64,000 nucleotides of DNA, taken from NCBI RefSeq assembly GCF_014904705.1, contig NZ_JACZCQ010000002.1, positions 1-64,000 of the forward strand, in the 5' to 3' direction. The stretch's first letter is position 1. Each line of letters starts with the position of its first letter. Position numbers and translations under genes: made by a program. The notes below the pieces were generated by a model that saw nothing but the letters and a program-made list of their open reading frames with translations, made no database searches and had not been told where the DNA came from. Shown here in pieces: positions 18,460 to 27,980 of the stretch. This DNA comes from Nisaea sediminum (GTDB lineage: Bacteria; Pseudomonadota; Alphaproteobacteria; Thalassobaculales; Thalassobaculaceae).

Positions 18460-18978
18460 ATGGCTATGCAAACCGACCATCAGAGCACTGGGACGCGTAG
18501 GAACGGCAAGTCCGCGTCGGCTTTCCGCACGATCAGCGAAGTTGCAGACGATCTTGAGGTTCCGCCGCACGTTCTCCGTTTCTGGGAAACCAAGTTCTCT
18601 CAGGTGCGGCCGCTGAAACGCGGCGGCGGGCGGCGTTATTACCGTCCGGAGGATGTGGCGCTGCTGCGCCGGATCCGGACGCTGCTCTATCAGGATGGCT
18701 ACACCATCAAGGGCGTGCAGAAGCTGTTGAAAGACGGCGGCGCGCGCGCGGCCATGCGCAATGACGGCGGCGAGTACGATCCGGAAATTCCGGGGCCGAA
18801 CAGCGCCGCGAAGTCCGACGACGCGCAGCCGGGCCTTCCGTTCGAGGCTGACGGGTCCCAGGCATCGGTTGACGGCAATGGCCAGGACGGTCTTGCCACC
18901 GACGCGATGGAAGAGGTCAGGACCGCGCTCGGCGAGCTGGAATCCCTGAAAAAAGCTCTGGACCGGGTCCGGCGCTGA
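18460..18978 (+). CDS. MerR-family transcriptional regulator
   Basis: A 172-residue regulator with an N-terminal MerR winged helix at about residues 22-90: [41 protein letters not shown], then the [11 protein letters not shown] helix. A low-complexity acidic linker and a short C-terminal helix ([18 protein letters not shown]) follow. There is no metal-binding cysteine set, so it is not a classical metal sensor. It follows ihfA by 20 bases with GGAGG upstream, a linkage seen across proteobacteria. Its targets are unknown. Confidence 0.9.
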   Translation: MAMQTDHQSTGTRRNGKSASAFRTISEVADDLEVPPHVLRFWETKFSQVRPLKRGGGRRYYRPEDVALLRRIRTLLYQDGYTIKGVQKLLKDGGARAAMRNDGGEYDPEIPGPNSAAKSDDAQPGLPFEADGSQASVDGNGQDGLATDAMEEVRTALGELESLKKALDRVRR

Positions 18979-19076
18979 GCGGATTTCCGATTACAATCAA
19001 GAAAATGAACGATGCAGGCGCTTCAAGGCGCTTGCTTCGGCATTGGTGACGGGCTAGAGAGACCGTCTCAATCGGT

Positions 19077-19153
19077 CGGAGCGTAGCGCAGCCTGGTAGC
19101 GCACTTCACTGGGGGTGAAGGGGTCGTGGGTTCGAATCCCGCCGCTCCGACCA
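19077..19153 (+). tRNA. tRNA-Pro (anticodon GGG)
   Basis: This 77-base cloverleaf has acceptor strands CGGAGCG (19077-19083) and CGCTCCG (19143-19149), discriminator A and an encoded CCA. The anticodon stem is CTTCA/TGAAG (19104-19108 with 19116-19120). Loop bases 19111-19113 read GGG, which decodes CCC and CCU. The T-loop GGTTCGAATCC is present. It reads independently of the merR gene 98 bases upstream. Confidence 0.97.
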
Positions 19154-19182
19154 TTGATTTCCCTCGTATATCTCGAAGTTTC

Positions 19183-19671
19183 TCAGGGCCATGGCACCTT
19201 TGCCGGGACCATGCCGAGACGCTTGAAATAGGCGCCGAAGCTGGAATCCGGGCCGACCAGACCGTGCACCAGGCGGGCGATCTGCATGCGCCGTTCCTGC
19301 ACCCGGAAGGGAGCATTTTCGGTATTCATCGGTTGTGGCAGGATGCAGCGCCAGTTATCCACGGCGATGAGCACGTCGCGGTAGACGAGGGCGCCGTTAA
19401 AAAGGAAATCGAGGATCACCGCGTCGCCGCGCTTGTTCGGCAGCTTCTCCAGCCAGGGTTCGGCATAGTTCCGGTCGGCGACCAGGCCCCAGGCCATGGA
19501 GAAGCGGATGTCCGGCATGTAGTTCATCAGGACATTGTGCTCTTGCAGCTCGAAATCCGAGCCGGGCGTGCGCGAGGGGACGATCCTGTGCATGAAGGTG
19601 GGAACGTTGGAGGTACGCCAGTCGTCGGCTTTGCTGTCGACGATGACGCTCAGATACTCTTCAAGAGTCAT
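19183..19671 (-). CDS. Hypothetical protein, unrecognised
   Basis: A 162-residue protein with no family I recognise. It begins MTLEEYLSVIVDSKADDWRT and is rich in aromatic residues and prolines. Hydrophobic strands (DAVILDFLFNGALVYRDVLIAVDN) suggest a soluble alpha/beta or beta-rich domain. There is no signal peptide, membrane helix or cysteine cluster. A GGAAG site precedes the ATG, and base composition is like the neighbours. It sits directly beyond tRNA-Pro, convergent to it, and is followed on the same strand by nothing until the tRNA. Confidence 0.6.
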   Translation of the reverse strand: MTLEEYLSVIVDSKADDWRTSNVPTFMHRIVPSRTPGSDFELQEHNVLMNYMPDIRFSMAWGLVADRNYAEPWLEKLPNKRGDAVILDFLFNGALVYRDVLIAVDNWRCILPQPMNTENAPFRVQERRMQIARLVHGLVGPDSSFGAYFKRLGMVPAKVPWP

Positions 19672-19725
19672 TCAACGCTTCCAATGTCATGAAATCGGAC
19701 CGGGCCCGACTGACGGCAGGCCTCG

Positions 19726-19989
19726 TCATTGCGATCCGCCGATTGCCGCACGGCCGCGCTCGGTGAGCTTGCAGACCAGCCAGTTCGGCTTCAGAGGGTT
19801 TTCAAACCAGGGCTCCGCCCACCCGTGATCGAGGCAGGATTGGACCATGCGGTCGTTCACGCGCTGTCCCTGTTCGTTGAAGAGCGGCAGCTTGCCGCCA
19901 GGTTCGCCAAGGCCGCGCCGCAGCCATGCGGCCTGCGTCTTCGTCGGGCGCTTCGCCGCCTTCATATCGGTTGCAGGTGTTTCGGACAT
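19726..19989 (-). CDS. Hypothetical small protein, winged-helix-like
   Basis: An 87-residue basic protein. KRPTKTQAAWLRRGLGEPGGKLPLF at residues 14-38 is followed by RVNDRMVQSCLDHGWAEPW. The ending LVCKLTERGRAAIG resembles the wing-helix close of small DNA-binding proteins (LT-x-x-GRAA). It could be a single winged helix. A short CAGG ribosome site precedes the ATG. It lies 54 bases upstream of the unknown 162-residue gene on the same strand, so the two may form a unit. The role is unknown. Confidence 0.6.
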   Translation of the reverse strand: MSETPATDMKAAKRPTKTQAAWLRRGLGEPGGKLPLFNEQGQRVNDRMVQSCLDHGWAEPWFENPLKPNWLVCKLTERGRAAIGGSQ

Positions 19990-20137
19990 CCTGGCTTTCC
20001 CGGAACCCCCGTGGCGAAAAGCAGTTCGTAAGGTATGGTAATGGCGCGCGGGAATGAGTCAAATGCACAAAGGCGAGTTGTGAGCACGTGCAAGTGCTGC
20101 GACGATTACTGGAACCTCTTCTGACGGAAATTCGGCA

Positions 20138-21343
20138 ATGAATCCTTTGTCCGACCGCCTTTCGCTCGGGTTTTCCAGCATCGGGCATTTCTATTCGCAT
20201 TTCTTCATGCTGCTCTATCCGACGGCGGTGATCGCGCTCGAATCCGTCTTTTCCGCGCCCTATCACGAGCTGATCGGGCTCATGTTCCTCGGCAACCTGA
20301 TGTTCGGCCTCTGCGCCATTCCGGCGGGCTATCTCGGCGACCGCTGGAGCGCGACCGGCATGATGGTGGTGTTCTTTCTCGGCACGGGTGCGATGTCGAT
20401 CCTCACCGGCTTCGCGAACTCGCTGTTCCAGATCGCGGCCGGGCTGACGGCGATCGGCTTCTTCGCCGCGATCTATCACCCGGTCGGTATCGCGTGGGTG
20501 GTTCGGCATGTGGCGAACCGCGGCAAGGCGCTCGGCATCAATGGTGTGTTCGGCAGCCTCGGCGTCGGCTCGGCGCCGCTGATCGCGGCTCTGCTGGCCG
20601 ATTTCGGCTCGTGGCGGCTGGCCTTCATTCTTCCGGGCATCATCTGCGTCGCAACCGGCCTCCTGCTGGCGTTCGGTGTCTGGCGGGGCTGGATCGAGAA
20701 GGACACGAAAAAGGCCGCGGCCGCGCCTGCGGAGACCTCGCGAAAGGACATGCAACGCGGCGCTCTGGCGCTTGCCATCACGGTTTGTTGTTCCGGACTG
20801 ATCTACCAGGCAACGTCCTTCGCGCTGCCGAAGCTCTTCGAAAACCGTCTCGGTAGCGGCGATGCGCTGTTCGGCGTCGGGCTGCTGGTCTCGGCGATCT
20901 ATTTCTGCTCCGGCGGCGCTCAGATCGCCGGCGGGTGGCTGGCCGACCGGTTCAACAAGAAGCGGGTCTACGTGACCGCTTGGATCATTCAGATCCCGTT
21001 CCTGATCATCGTCGCCTCGATCGACAGCTGGCTGCTGTTCCCGGTCTCCGTCGTGATGGTGCTCTCGAACACCATCGCCGTGCCGACCGAGAACGCGCTC
21101 TTCGCGCGCTTCACGCCGCCGGCCTGGCGGGGCACCGCTTTCGGGGTGAAGTTCCTGCTGACCCTCGGCGTCTCGGCGGGCGCGGTTCCGCTGCTCGCCT
21201 GGGTCTATAGCGCGACGGGGGACTTCACCTGGCTGTTCCTGATCCTCGGCGGCCTTGCGGCAACCGCGTTCGCAGCTGCCCTTCTGCTGCCGGCAGGAGA
21301 GGGAGAGCCGGCGCCGGAGCTTGCGCCGGAGCCGGCCGAATAA
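20138..21343 (+). CDS. MFS transporter, fosmidomycin-resistance-like
   Basis: A 401-residue, 12-helix inner-membrane MFS protein. The GYLGDRWSATGMMVVF loop after helix 2 and ADRFNKKRVYVTAW in the second half are the usual repeated MFS motifs. The first half (LGFSSIGHFYSHFFMLLYPTA, ALGINGVFGSLGVGSAPLIA) resembles the fosmidomycin-resistance subgroup, but the substrate is unproven. A short basic-alanine linker near residues 190-205 joins the two six-helix bundles. It is convergent with trpE. Confidence 0.82.
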   Translation: MNPLSDRLSLGFSSIGHFYSHFFMLLYPTAVIALESVFSAPYHELIGLMFLGNLMFGLCAIPAGYLGDRWSATGMMVVFFLGTGAMSILTGFANSLFQIAAGLTAIGFFAAIYHPVGIAWVVRHVANRGKALGINGVFGSLGVGSAPLIAALLADFGSWRLAFILPGIICVATGLLLAFGVWRGWIEKDTKKAAAAPAETSRKDMQRGALALAITVCCSGLIYQATSFALPKLFENRLGSGDALFGVGLLVSAIYFCSGGAQIAGGWLADRFNKKRVYVTAWIIQIPFLIIVASIDSWLLFPVSVVMVLSNTIAVPTENALFARFTPPAWRGTAFGVKFLLTLGVSAGAVPLLAWVYSATGDFTWLFLILGGLAATAFAAALLLPAGEGEPAPELAPEPAE

Positions 21344-21347
21344 AAAA

Positions 21348-21378
21348 AAGTGCGCGACTGTAACCGAGTCGCGCACTT
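21348..21378. terminator. Bidirectional terminator between MFS gene and trpE
   Basis: A 12-base-pair stem, AAGTGCGCGACT (21348-21359) with AGTCGCGCACTT (21367-21378), has a seven-base loop. An A8 run on the left serves the minus strand. Both convergent genes end here. Confidence 0.88.
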
Positions 21379-21429
21379 CCTTGTTTCACGTATCTATTTT
21401 CAGTGTTTCACGGCCAGCGTTCCGGCCGG

Positions 21430-22938
21430 TCAGCTGCTCCGCGCGGAGAATTTTACCGCTTCCTCGGCCGCCCGGAAGAGAGCGCGGGCCTTGTTGACCG
21501 ACTCCTGATATTCGCCTTCCGGATCGCTGTCGGCGACCACGCCGCCGCCGGCCTGGACATACATCGTTCCGTCCTTCACCACGGCGGTGCGGAGCGCGAT
21601 ACAGGTATCCATCGATCCGTTGGCGCTGAAATAGCCGACCGCGCCGGCATAGACGCCGCGCCGGGACTTCTCCAGCTCGTCGATGATCTCCATCGCCCGG
21701 ACCTTCGGTGCGCCCGAAACGGTTCCCGCCGGGAAGCCGCCCCAGAGTGCGTCGAGTGCGTCCAACTCGTCGCGCAGCTTGCCTTCGACATGGGAGGCGA
21801 TGTGCATGACGTGGGAGTAATACTCGATCACGAACTGCTCGATCACCTTCACGGTGCCGATCTTCGCCACCCGCCCGACATCGTTACGGCCAAGGTCGAG
21901 CAACATCAGGTGCTCCGCCCGTTCCTTCGGATCGGAGAGCAGATCCTCGGCCAGCGCCCTGTCTTCCTCGGCATTGGCGCCGCGCTTGCGGGTGCCGGCG
22001 AGCGGACGGAGCGTGACGTCGCCGTCGCGCACGCGCACCAGGATTTCCGGGCTCGAGCCGACGATCGAGAAATCGCCGAAATCGAAATAGAACAGGAACG
22101 GCGAGGGGTTCAGGCGGCGCAGCGAGCGGTAGAGCGCGAGCGGCGGCAGCTTGAACGGGACCGAGAAACGCTGCGAGGGCACGACCTGGAAGGCGTCGCC
22201 GGCCGCGATATAGTCCTTCGCCTTCTCCACCATACGGTGGAACTCTTCGCGTGTGGTGTTCGAGCTCGGATCCGGCAGTTTGGTCGGCTCTCCGACGCCT
22301 TGGCGAGTCAGCGGCAGGTTGCGGTCGAAATCCTGCAGCACGTCCGAGAGCAGGGCCCTTGCGGCGTCATAGGCCGCATCGGCGGACATGCCGGGATCGG
22401 GCCGGACCGGCGTGACGATGGTCACGACGTCTTCCAGACGGTCGAAGATGCAGATCACCGTCGGCCTCAGGAAGAGGCCGTCCGGGATCTGCAGATCGTC
22501 CGGATTGCTGTCCGGGATCGTTTCGGCCAGCCGGACCGCGTCGTAGCCCATATAGCCAAAGAGACCCGAGGCCATTGGCGGCAGGCCGTCCGGCAGCTCG
22601 ATCTCGGATTCCGCGAGCAGCTTGCGGAACGAGGCGAGGGGGGCATCCGCGCAGGTCTCGAAAGCATGCGGATCGATCCGTGCCTGCCTGTTGATTTCCG
22701 CCTTTTCCTTCTTGAAGCGCCAGATCACGTCCGGGCGAAGGCCGATGATCGAGAAGCGGCCACGCACGCTGCCGCCTTCGACCGATTCAAGCAGAAAGGC
22801 ATTCGCCTTGCGCTCGGCCAGTTTCATCATCGCGGAAACCGGCGTCTCCAGATCGGCGACCAGCGTGGTCCACACGACCTGGGCCTTCCCGTCGGCATAG
22901 GCGGCTGCAAACGGGGCGCGTTCGGGAGAGACCAGCAT
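21430..22938 (-). CDS. trpE: Anthranilate synthase component I
   Basis: TrpE converts chorismate to anthranilate, the first committed step of tryptophan synthesis, using ammonia supplied by TrpG. The 502-residue protein carries the feedback-site motif AFLLESVEGG near residue 47. The chorismate-binding core is PSPFLFYFDFGDFSIVGSSPE, RPLAGTRKRG, GRNDVGRVA, and the FPAGTVSGAPKVRAMEIIDELE block. It starts on ATG 22938, overlapping the ppiD stop by one base (TGATG). The usual trpG-trpD-trpC partners do not follow; the transcript ends at the terminator. Confidence 0.95.
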   Translation of the reverse strand: MLVSPERAPFAAAYADGKAQVVWTTLVADLETPVSAMMKLAERKANAFLLESVEGGSVRGRFSIIGLRPDVIWRFKKEKAEINRQARIDPHAFETCADAPLASFRKLLAESEIELPDGLPPMASGLFGYMGYDAVRLAETIPDSNPDDLQIPDGLFLRPTVICIFDRLEDVVTIVTPVRPDPGMSADAAYDAARALLSDVLQDFDRNLPLTRQGVGEPTKLPDPSSNTTREEFHRMVEKAKDYIAAGDAFQVVPSQRFSVPFKLPPLALYRSLRRLNPSPFLFYFDFGDFSIVGSSPEILVRVRDGDVTLRPLAGTRKRGANAEEDRALAEDLLSDPKERAEHLMLLDLGRNDVGRVAKIGTVKVIEQFVIEYYSHVMHIASHVEGKLRDELDALDALWGGFPAGTVSGAPKVRAMEIIDELEKSRRGVYAGAVGYFSANGSMDTCIALRTAVVKDGTMYVQAGGGVVADSDPEGEYQESVNKARALFRAAEEAVKFSARSS

Positions 22939-24860
22939 CAGAACAGACCGCCGCTCTGCTGCGGGACCCCGCCGCCGGTATTGCCGCCTTGAATGACGGA
23001 AAGCGGCAGGCCCGCATTGATCGAGACATTGTGGGTGTCGCGCAGGGCCGCGACCAGCAGCTCGACGGCGTCCGCCGCCATTCCGCCCTGAACCTGGCGC
23101 GCGAGGGTGTCGACAGCGTCTTTCACAGCGGCCGGGTCGGCCTGCTTGATTGCCGTGAGCTCGGCGATGTGGATCTGTGTCAGGTCCTCCGACATGCCGA
23201 TATCGCCGATCTTCAGGTCGAAGGCGATTTCCGCGACGTCCGCCGGCAGACCGTCGGGCAGGCCGTCACCGGTACGGGTGAAGGGCGCGAGGTCGCGGAT
23301 CTCATAGCCGGCTTTTTCCGCCGCGGCGGTAAGGCCGCCGGAGGCGGCTTCCTGCACGAGAATTTGCGCGCGCTTCAGGTTCGCGTCCGCACGGCGCTCC
23401 GCGATCATGTCGGCGACAACCTGATCCTTCACGTCGGCCAGCGGGCGGACCGTCGCTTCGGTGATGCCGTCGACGCGCAGGATGAAGTAACCGCCGCCGC
23501 GGGTCTCCTCGAGATGGCTCTGTTCCTTCAAGGGGGTCGCGAAGAGGGTCGTGCGGAAGCCCGCGTCGGCAGCGATGCCGCCCGCTTCCGCACCGTCGAT
23601 ACGCTTGCCCTGCCGGTCGATGTCCTGAAGCTTGACGACCTCCAGCTCGACCGCCTTGGCGGCTTCCTCGATCGTATCGCCGGCGGCGAGCGAGTCCTCG
23701 ATCTGGTTGGCGATCTCGAAGATCCGGTCCAGCGCATCGTTATGGGCGACGTCGCGCTTGAGCGTGTCCTTCACCTCATCGAACGACTTGGTGGTCTCGG
23801 GGACGATTTCGGTCACGCGGAAGATATGCCAGCCGAGATCGCTCTCGACGGGGGCGGTCGGCACGTTGAGTTCCGCATTGAAAACGGCATCGGCTAGGGC
23901 GGTGCCTTCGAGGTCGGCGCGGGTCACGGCGCCGAGCGACAGGGCCTCTGGCGCCATCTCCGCCACGTCTGCGGCGACTTTCTCGAAGGACTGGCCTTCG
24001 CCGAGCGCGGCCGCGGCCTTGTCGGCGGTGTCCTTGTCGGCGAGGAAGATCTGGTCGACGGTGCGCCGGCCAGGGGTCTGGAATTCCCCGAGACGCGAGT
24101 CATAGGCTTCGCGGAGCTTGAAGTCCGAGACCTCGATATCTTCCGCGAGAGCGTCGGCGGTCAGGGACAGCACGGTCGCGGAGCGGTATTCGGGCGCCCG
24201 GTAGCGTTCCTTGTTGTCGTTATAGAAGGCGTCGACCTCGCCGTCGGTCGGCGCGGCCGGCTCCGCCAGCGTGGCGGCATCGAGGGTGACGAGCTTCGCT
24301 TCGCGTTCCTCGTTGCGGTAACGGTAGTAGGTATTCGCCTGAACCTCCGGCGCCGAGAGACCTGCAGTGATCGCATTGATGATCTGGTCGCGGCGGATTT
24401 CCTCGCGCAGCAGCGTGACGAAGCCGGCCTCGCTCAACTGATTGCGGAACAGGACCTGCCGGAACATGTCCGGATTGAACTTGCCGGTCTGATCGCGGAA
24501 GGCGGGCATATCGGCAATGCGCTGCTTCACCTGATCTTCGCCGACGGCGAGCCCGAGATCGCCCGCTTCGGCGACGAAGAGGGCGCGGTTGGCGAGATCG
24601 TTCATGACCTGCTCCAGGAGGCCGAACTGGGCGGCCTGCTCGGCAGTCAACTGCGCCCCCATGGTCCGGCGCACGCGCTCGAACTCGTCGAGCACCTCGG
24701 CGGTCGTGATCTCGACATCGCCAACCTCGATGGCGGCCTTGCCGGTCGGGGAGCCGAGGAAAATATCGCCGATCCCCCAGACCGCGAAGGAGGCGATCAG
24801 CAGAACGAACAGTCCCTTGACGAAGATCGAGGTGACGCGGGAGCGGATCATTTGAAGCAT
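22938..24860 (-). CDS. ppiD: Periplasmic folding chaperone / peptidyl-prolyl isomerase PpiD
   Basis: A 640-residue inner-membrane-anchored periplasmic chaperone related to PpiD and SurA. One N-terminal membrane helix (residues about 12-34) is followed by a SurA-N-like helical domain, a long linker and two parvulin-like regions. These include TVDQIFLADKDTADKAAAAL near residue 265 and the GWHIFRVTEI element. It has no lipobox. It is divergent from tpiA and translationally overlaps trpE, an arrangement common in alphaproteobacteria. Its promoter is at 24911-24940. Confidence 0.92.
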   Translation of the reverse strand: MLQMIRSRVTSIFVKGLFVLLIASFAVWGIGDIFLGSPTGKAAIEVGDVEITTAEVLDEFERVRRTMGAQLTAEQAAQFGLLEQVMNDLANRALFVAEAGDLGLAVGEDQVKQRIADMPAFRDQTGKFNPDMFRQVLFRNQLSEAGFVTLLREEIRRDQIINAITAGLSAPEVQANTYYRYRNEEREAKLVTLDAATLAEPAAPTDGEVDAFYNDNKERYRAPEYRSATVLSLTADALAEDIEVSDFKLREAYDSRLGEFQTPGRRTVDQIFLADKDTADKAAAALGEGQSFEKVAADVAEMAPEALSLGAVTRADLEGTALADAVFNAELNVPTAPVESDLGWHIFRVTEIVPETTKSFDEVKDTLKRDVAHNDALDRIFEIANQIEDSLAAGDTIEEAAKAVELEVVKLQDIDRQGKRIDGAEAGGIAADAGFRTTLFATPLKEQSHLEETRGGGYFILRVDGITEATVRPLADVKDQVVADMIAERRADANLKRAQILVQEAASGGLTAAAEKAGYEIRDLAPFTRTGDGLPDGLPADVAEIAFDLKIGDIGMSEDLTQIHIAELTAIKQADPAAVKDAVDTLARQVQGGMAADAVELLVAALRDTHNVSINAGLPLSVIQGGNTGGGVPQQSGGLF

Positions 24861-24910
24861 GGGGTACGTCGCGGCTTTCTCGGGTTACGGGGCCCCTCAC
24901 GGGGAGGCGC

Positions 24911-24940
24911 ATAATAGAAGCGGGCCGATCCGTGCTGCAA
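24911..24940 (-). promoter_or_regulatory. Predicted promoter of ppiD-trpE
   Basis: On the minus strand TTGCAG (24940-24935) and TATTAT (24916-24911) are 18 bases apart. The implied start leaves about 44 bases of leader before ppiD. Confidence 0.55.
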
Positions 24941-25035
24941 CTCGCAATTCCGAGTGAAATCCAGCCTCCCCACCTTATGATCCAATGTGCTAAGGCCATG
25001 CCGCCTTTTCAATCAGCGCCGAGGGAAGAACCGAG

Positions 25036-25782
25036 ATGACACGCCGCGTCCTGATCGCCGGAAACTGGAAGATGAACCTGCTGCGCGCCGAGGGCGAGGC
25101 CCTGGCGGCCGCGCTGGCGGAGAATTTTGCCGCGGATGGCGCTGCGGACATGCTGGTTTGCCCTCCGGCGACCTTGATCGCTCCCGTCGCGGCCGTGCTG
25201 CACGGAAGCGCGGTCTCGGTCGGCGGACAGGACTGTCACATGAAGCCGAGCGGCGCCCATACCGGCGACGTCGCGGCGGCGATGATCAAGGATCTCGGCG
25301 GGTCCTATGTGATCGTCGGGCATTCGGAGCGCCGTGCGGACCATGACGAGAGTGATGCGACCGTAAAGGCGAAAGCGGAAGCGGCGCTCTCCGCCGGCCT
25401 GGTTCCGATCGTCTGTGTCGGCGAAACCGAAGCGGAACGCGATGCGGGCAAGGCGGAAGCCGTGGTCGAATCCCAGATTCGCGGCTCTCTTCCGGACGGC
25501 GCGACGGAAACCGGGATCGTGATCGCCTACGAGCCGGTCTGGGCCATCGGAACCGGCCGCACGCCGACGATCGATGACATCGCCTCCATGCATGCCCATA
25601 TGCGCAAGGTCGCGGCATCGATGCTCGGTGGAGCGGATGCCCTCCGGTTGCTCTACGGCGGCTCCGTTAAGCCCGGAAACGCCGTCGAGATCCTTGGGCT
25701 TGCCGACGTCGACGGCGCTCTGGTCGGCGGTGCGAGCCTGAAGGCCGAGGATTTCCTCGCCATTGCCACCGCTGCTGGTTGA
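25036..25782 (+). CDS. tpiA: Triosephosphate isomerase
   Basis: TpiA interconverts dihydroxyacetone phosphate and glyceraldehyde 3-phosphate in glycolysis and gluconeogenesis. The 248-residue TIM barrel shows K12 in GNWKMN, H96 in VGHSERR, E166 in [11 protein letters not shown], and the phosphate loop [12 protein letters not shown]. An AGGGAAGAACCGAG ribosome site precedes the ATG. It begins the tpiA-secG-pyrG-kdsA run and is divergent from ppiD. Confidence 0.97.
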   Translation: MTRRVLIAGNWKMNLLRAEGEALAAALAENFAADGAADMLVCPPATLIAPVAAVLHGSAVSVGGQDCHMKPSGAHTGDVAAAMIKDLGGSYVIVGHSERRADHDESDATVKAKAEAALSAGLVPIVCVGETEAERDAGKAEAVVESQIRGSLPDGATETGIVIAYEPVWAIGTGRTPTIDDIASMHAHMRKVAASMLGGADALRLLYGGSVKPGNAVEILGLADVDGALVGGASLKAEDFLAIATAAG

Positions 25783-25903
25783 CGGCAGCGGTATCAATTC
25801 GCTCTAGCCAAGTCGCGGCGGGGAAGCTACAACCCCGCGAGATTCATTCTACCGTCCTCGGCGCGATTTCTATTTTGCGCCGGACGAGAGCCGGGAAAGA
25901 CCG

Positions 25904-26221
25904 ATGATCGAAGTCCTGCTTGCCATTCACCTGATGATCGCGCTCGCGCTTGTCATTGTCGTTCTGCTGCAGCGGAGCGAAGGCGGCGGGCTCGGCATCG
26001 GCGGCGGAGGCGGCGGCGGAATGGGCGGCTTCATGTCGGCCCGCGGCACGGCCAACCTGCTCACCCGCAGCACCGCGATTCTCGCAGCGGCTTTCTTCGC
26101 CACCAGCATTCTGCTCGCGATTCTCGCCGAGACGAACAAGACCGGCTCGATCGCGGACCAGGTTCAGGAGAGTTCCGAACCGGCCGCTCCGACCGGTCCG
26201 CAGGCGCCTCTCTCGCAGTAA
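25904..26221 (+). CDS. secG: Preprotein translocase subunit SecG
   Basis: SecG is the small accessory subunit of the SecYEG channel. The 105-residue protein has two membrane helices (about residues 3-21 and 53-73). They are separated by the typical glycine-rich cytoplasmic loop (QRSEGGGLGIGGGGGGGMGG) with GTANLLTRST just before helix 2. A short proline-rich tail follows. Linkage to tpiA upstream and pyrG downstream is standard for the class. Confidence 0.95.
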   Translation: MIEVLLAIHLMIALALVIVVLLQRSEGGGLGIGGGGGGGMGGFMSARGTANLLTRSTAILAAAFFATSILLAILAETNKTGSIADQVQESSEPAAPTGPQAPLSQ

Positions 26222-26244
26222 CTCTAAGGTTTTCGGCGTACCTT

Positions 26245-26284
26245 GCGCCCCGCTCGAAATCGGGCGGGCGAAGGGGTGCGTTTT
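26245..26284 (+). terminator. Putative terminator between secG and pyrG
   Basis: GCGCCCC (26245-26251) can pair with GGGGTGC (26273-26279) around a GC-rich inner loop, followed by G-TTTT. It may separate or attenuate transcription into pyrG. A TATAAC box follows at about 26312 but has no convincing -35. Confidence 0.4.
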
Positions 26285-26324
26285 GATTAGGTCAGCTTCA
26301 TCAATTCGGATATAACGCAGGTCC

Positions 26325-27959
26325 ATGTCTCGCTTTATTTTCATCACCGGCGGCGTGGTTTCATCTCTCGGTAAAGGCCTCGCTTCTGCGGCCCTTGGCT
26401 CGTTGCTTCAGGCGCGTGGCTACAAGGTGCGTCTTCGTAAACTCGATCCCTATCTGAACGTGGATCCGGGCACCATGAGTCCGTATCAGCACGGCGAGGT
26501 CTTCGTGACCGATGATGGGGCGGAGACTGATCTCGACCTCGGCCATTACGAGCGTTTCACGGGCGTCTCGGCGACCAAGAACGACAGTGTGACCACCGGT
26601 CAGATTTATATGGACGTGATTTCGAGGGAGCGCCGCGGCGACTATCTCGGCGCCACGATCCAGGTCATTCCGCACGTCACCGACGCGATCAAGGAATTCT
26701 GCCGCTCGAATCTCGGGGACGAGGATTTCGTGCTCTGCGAGATCGGCGGCACGGTTGGCGACATCGAAAGCCTGCCGTTCCTGGAAGCGATCCGCCAGCT
26801 CGGCAACGAACTCGGCCGCGAACGCTCGCTCTTCGTGCACCTGACGCTGGTCCCGTGGATCGCCTCGGCGGGCGAACTCAAGACCAAGCCGACGCAGCAT
26901 TCGGTCAAGGAACTGCAGAGTGTCGGTATCCAGCCCGACATCCTGCTATGCCGTTCGGAGCACGAGATTCCTGCCGATCAGAAGCGCAAGATCGCGCTCT
27001 TCTGCAACATCCGTCCGGAAGCGGTGATCCCGGCGCTCGACGTGGATTCGATCTATCACGTCCCGGTCGCCTACCATAACGAGGGTTTCGACGTCGAAGT
27101 TTGCCGCCATTTCGGGCTGCTGGACGAGACGACGCCCGAACCGGATCTCTCGCGCTGGACCGACATCACCCACACGGTGCGCAACCCGGAAGGCACGGTG
27201 AAGATCGCCGTGGTCGGCAAGTACACGAGCCTGCTCGACAGCTACAAGTCGCTCGCGGAATCCCTCGCCCATGGCGGTATCGCCAACAAGGTGAAGGTCG
27301 AGCTCGACTGGATCGACAGCGAGATCTTCGAGCGCGACGACACCATTCACCGCCTCGAGGACGTGCATGGCATCCTGGTGCCGGGCGGCTTCGGCGAACG
27401 CGGTGCGGAAGGCAAGATCAAGGCCGTCACCTTCGCGCGTGAGCACAAGATTCCCTATTTCGGCATCTGTTTCGGCATGCAGATGGCGGTGATCGAGGCG
27501 GCGCGCGCTCTTGCCGGGATGGAAGGCGCGGGCTCGACCGAGTTCGGCCCCTGCGACCTGCCCGTCGTCGGTCTCCTGACCGAGTGGGTGCGCGGCAACG
27601 AGATGGAAAAGCGCGCGGCGGACGGCGATCTCGGCGGCACCATGCGGCTCGGCGCTTACGATTGCGACCTGGTTGCGAACACCAAGGTGCGTGAGATTTA
27701 CGGCAAGGACCGGATCAGCGAACGCCACCGGCACCGCTACGAGGTCAATATCAACCACAAGGCGGCGCTGGAAGCGGCGGGTCTCCACTTCTCCGGCCTC
27801 TCGCCGGACGGCGAACTGCCGGAAATCGTCGAGCTGCCGAGCCATCCCTGGTTCATCGGTGTGCAGTTCCACCCGGAACTGAAGTCGAAGCCGTTCGATC
27901 CGCATCCGCTTTTCACCAGCTTCATCGAGGCCGCGGTTACCCAGTCGCGCCTCGTCTAA
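26325..27959 (+). CDS. pyrG: CTP synthase
   Basis: PyrG aminates UTP to CTP with glutamine and ATP. The 544-residue enzyme has the synthetase domain first ([53 protein letters not shown] in pieces). The class I glutamine amidotransferase domain lies in the C-terminal half: [18 protein letters not shown] with nucleophile C382, and [10 protein letters not shown]. Length and motifs are complete. pyrG-kdsA adjacency is usual. Confidence 0.98.
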   Translation: MSRFIFITGGVVSSLGKGLASAALGSLLQARGYKVRLRKLDPYLNVDPGTMSPYQHGEVFVTDDGAETDLDLGHYERFTGVSATKNDSVTTGQIYMDVISRERRGDYLGATIQVIPHVTDAIKEFCRSNLGDEDFVLCEIGGTVGDIESLPFLEAIRQLGNELGRERSLFVHLTLVPWIASAGELKTKPTQHSVKELQSVGIQPDILLCRSEHEIPADQKRKIALFCNIRPEAVIPALDVDSIYHVPVAYHNEGFDVEVCRHFGLLDETTPEPDLSRWTDITHTVRNPEGTVKIAVVGKYTSLLDSYKSLAESLAHGGIANKVKVELDWIDSEIFERDDTIHRLEDVHGILVPGGFGERGAEGKIKAVTFAREHKIPYFGICFGMQMAVIEAARALAGMEGAGSTEFGPCDLPVVGLLTEWVRGNEMEKRAADGDLGGTMRLGAYDCDLVANTKVREIYGKDRISERHRHRYEVNINHKAALEAAGLHFSGLSPDGELPEIVELPSHPWFIGVQFHPELKSKPFDPHPLFTSFIEAAVTQSRLV

Positions 27960-27980
27960 CCTTGCCCGGAGCAGCGTGAG

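Noticed and set aside
18979-19076. Direct repeat GGCGCTT-CAA-GGCGCTT before tRNA-Pro, considered as an attachment site
   Set aside because: Only seven bases, no integrase, and no copy of the tRNA 3' end was noticed elsewhere in the window.
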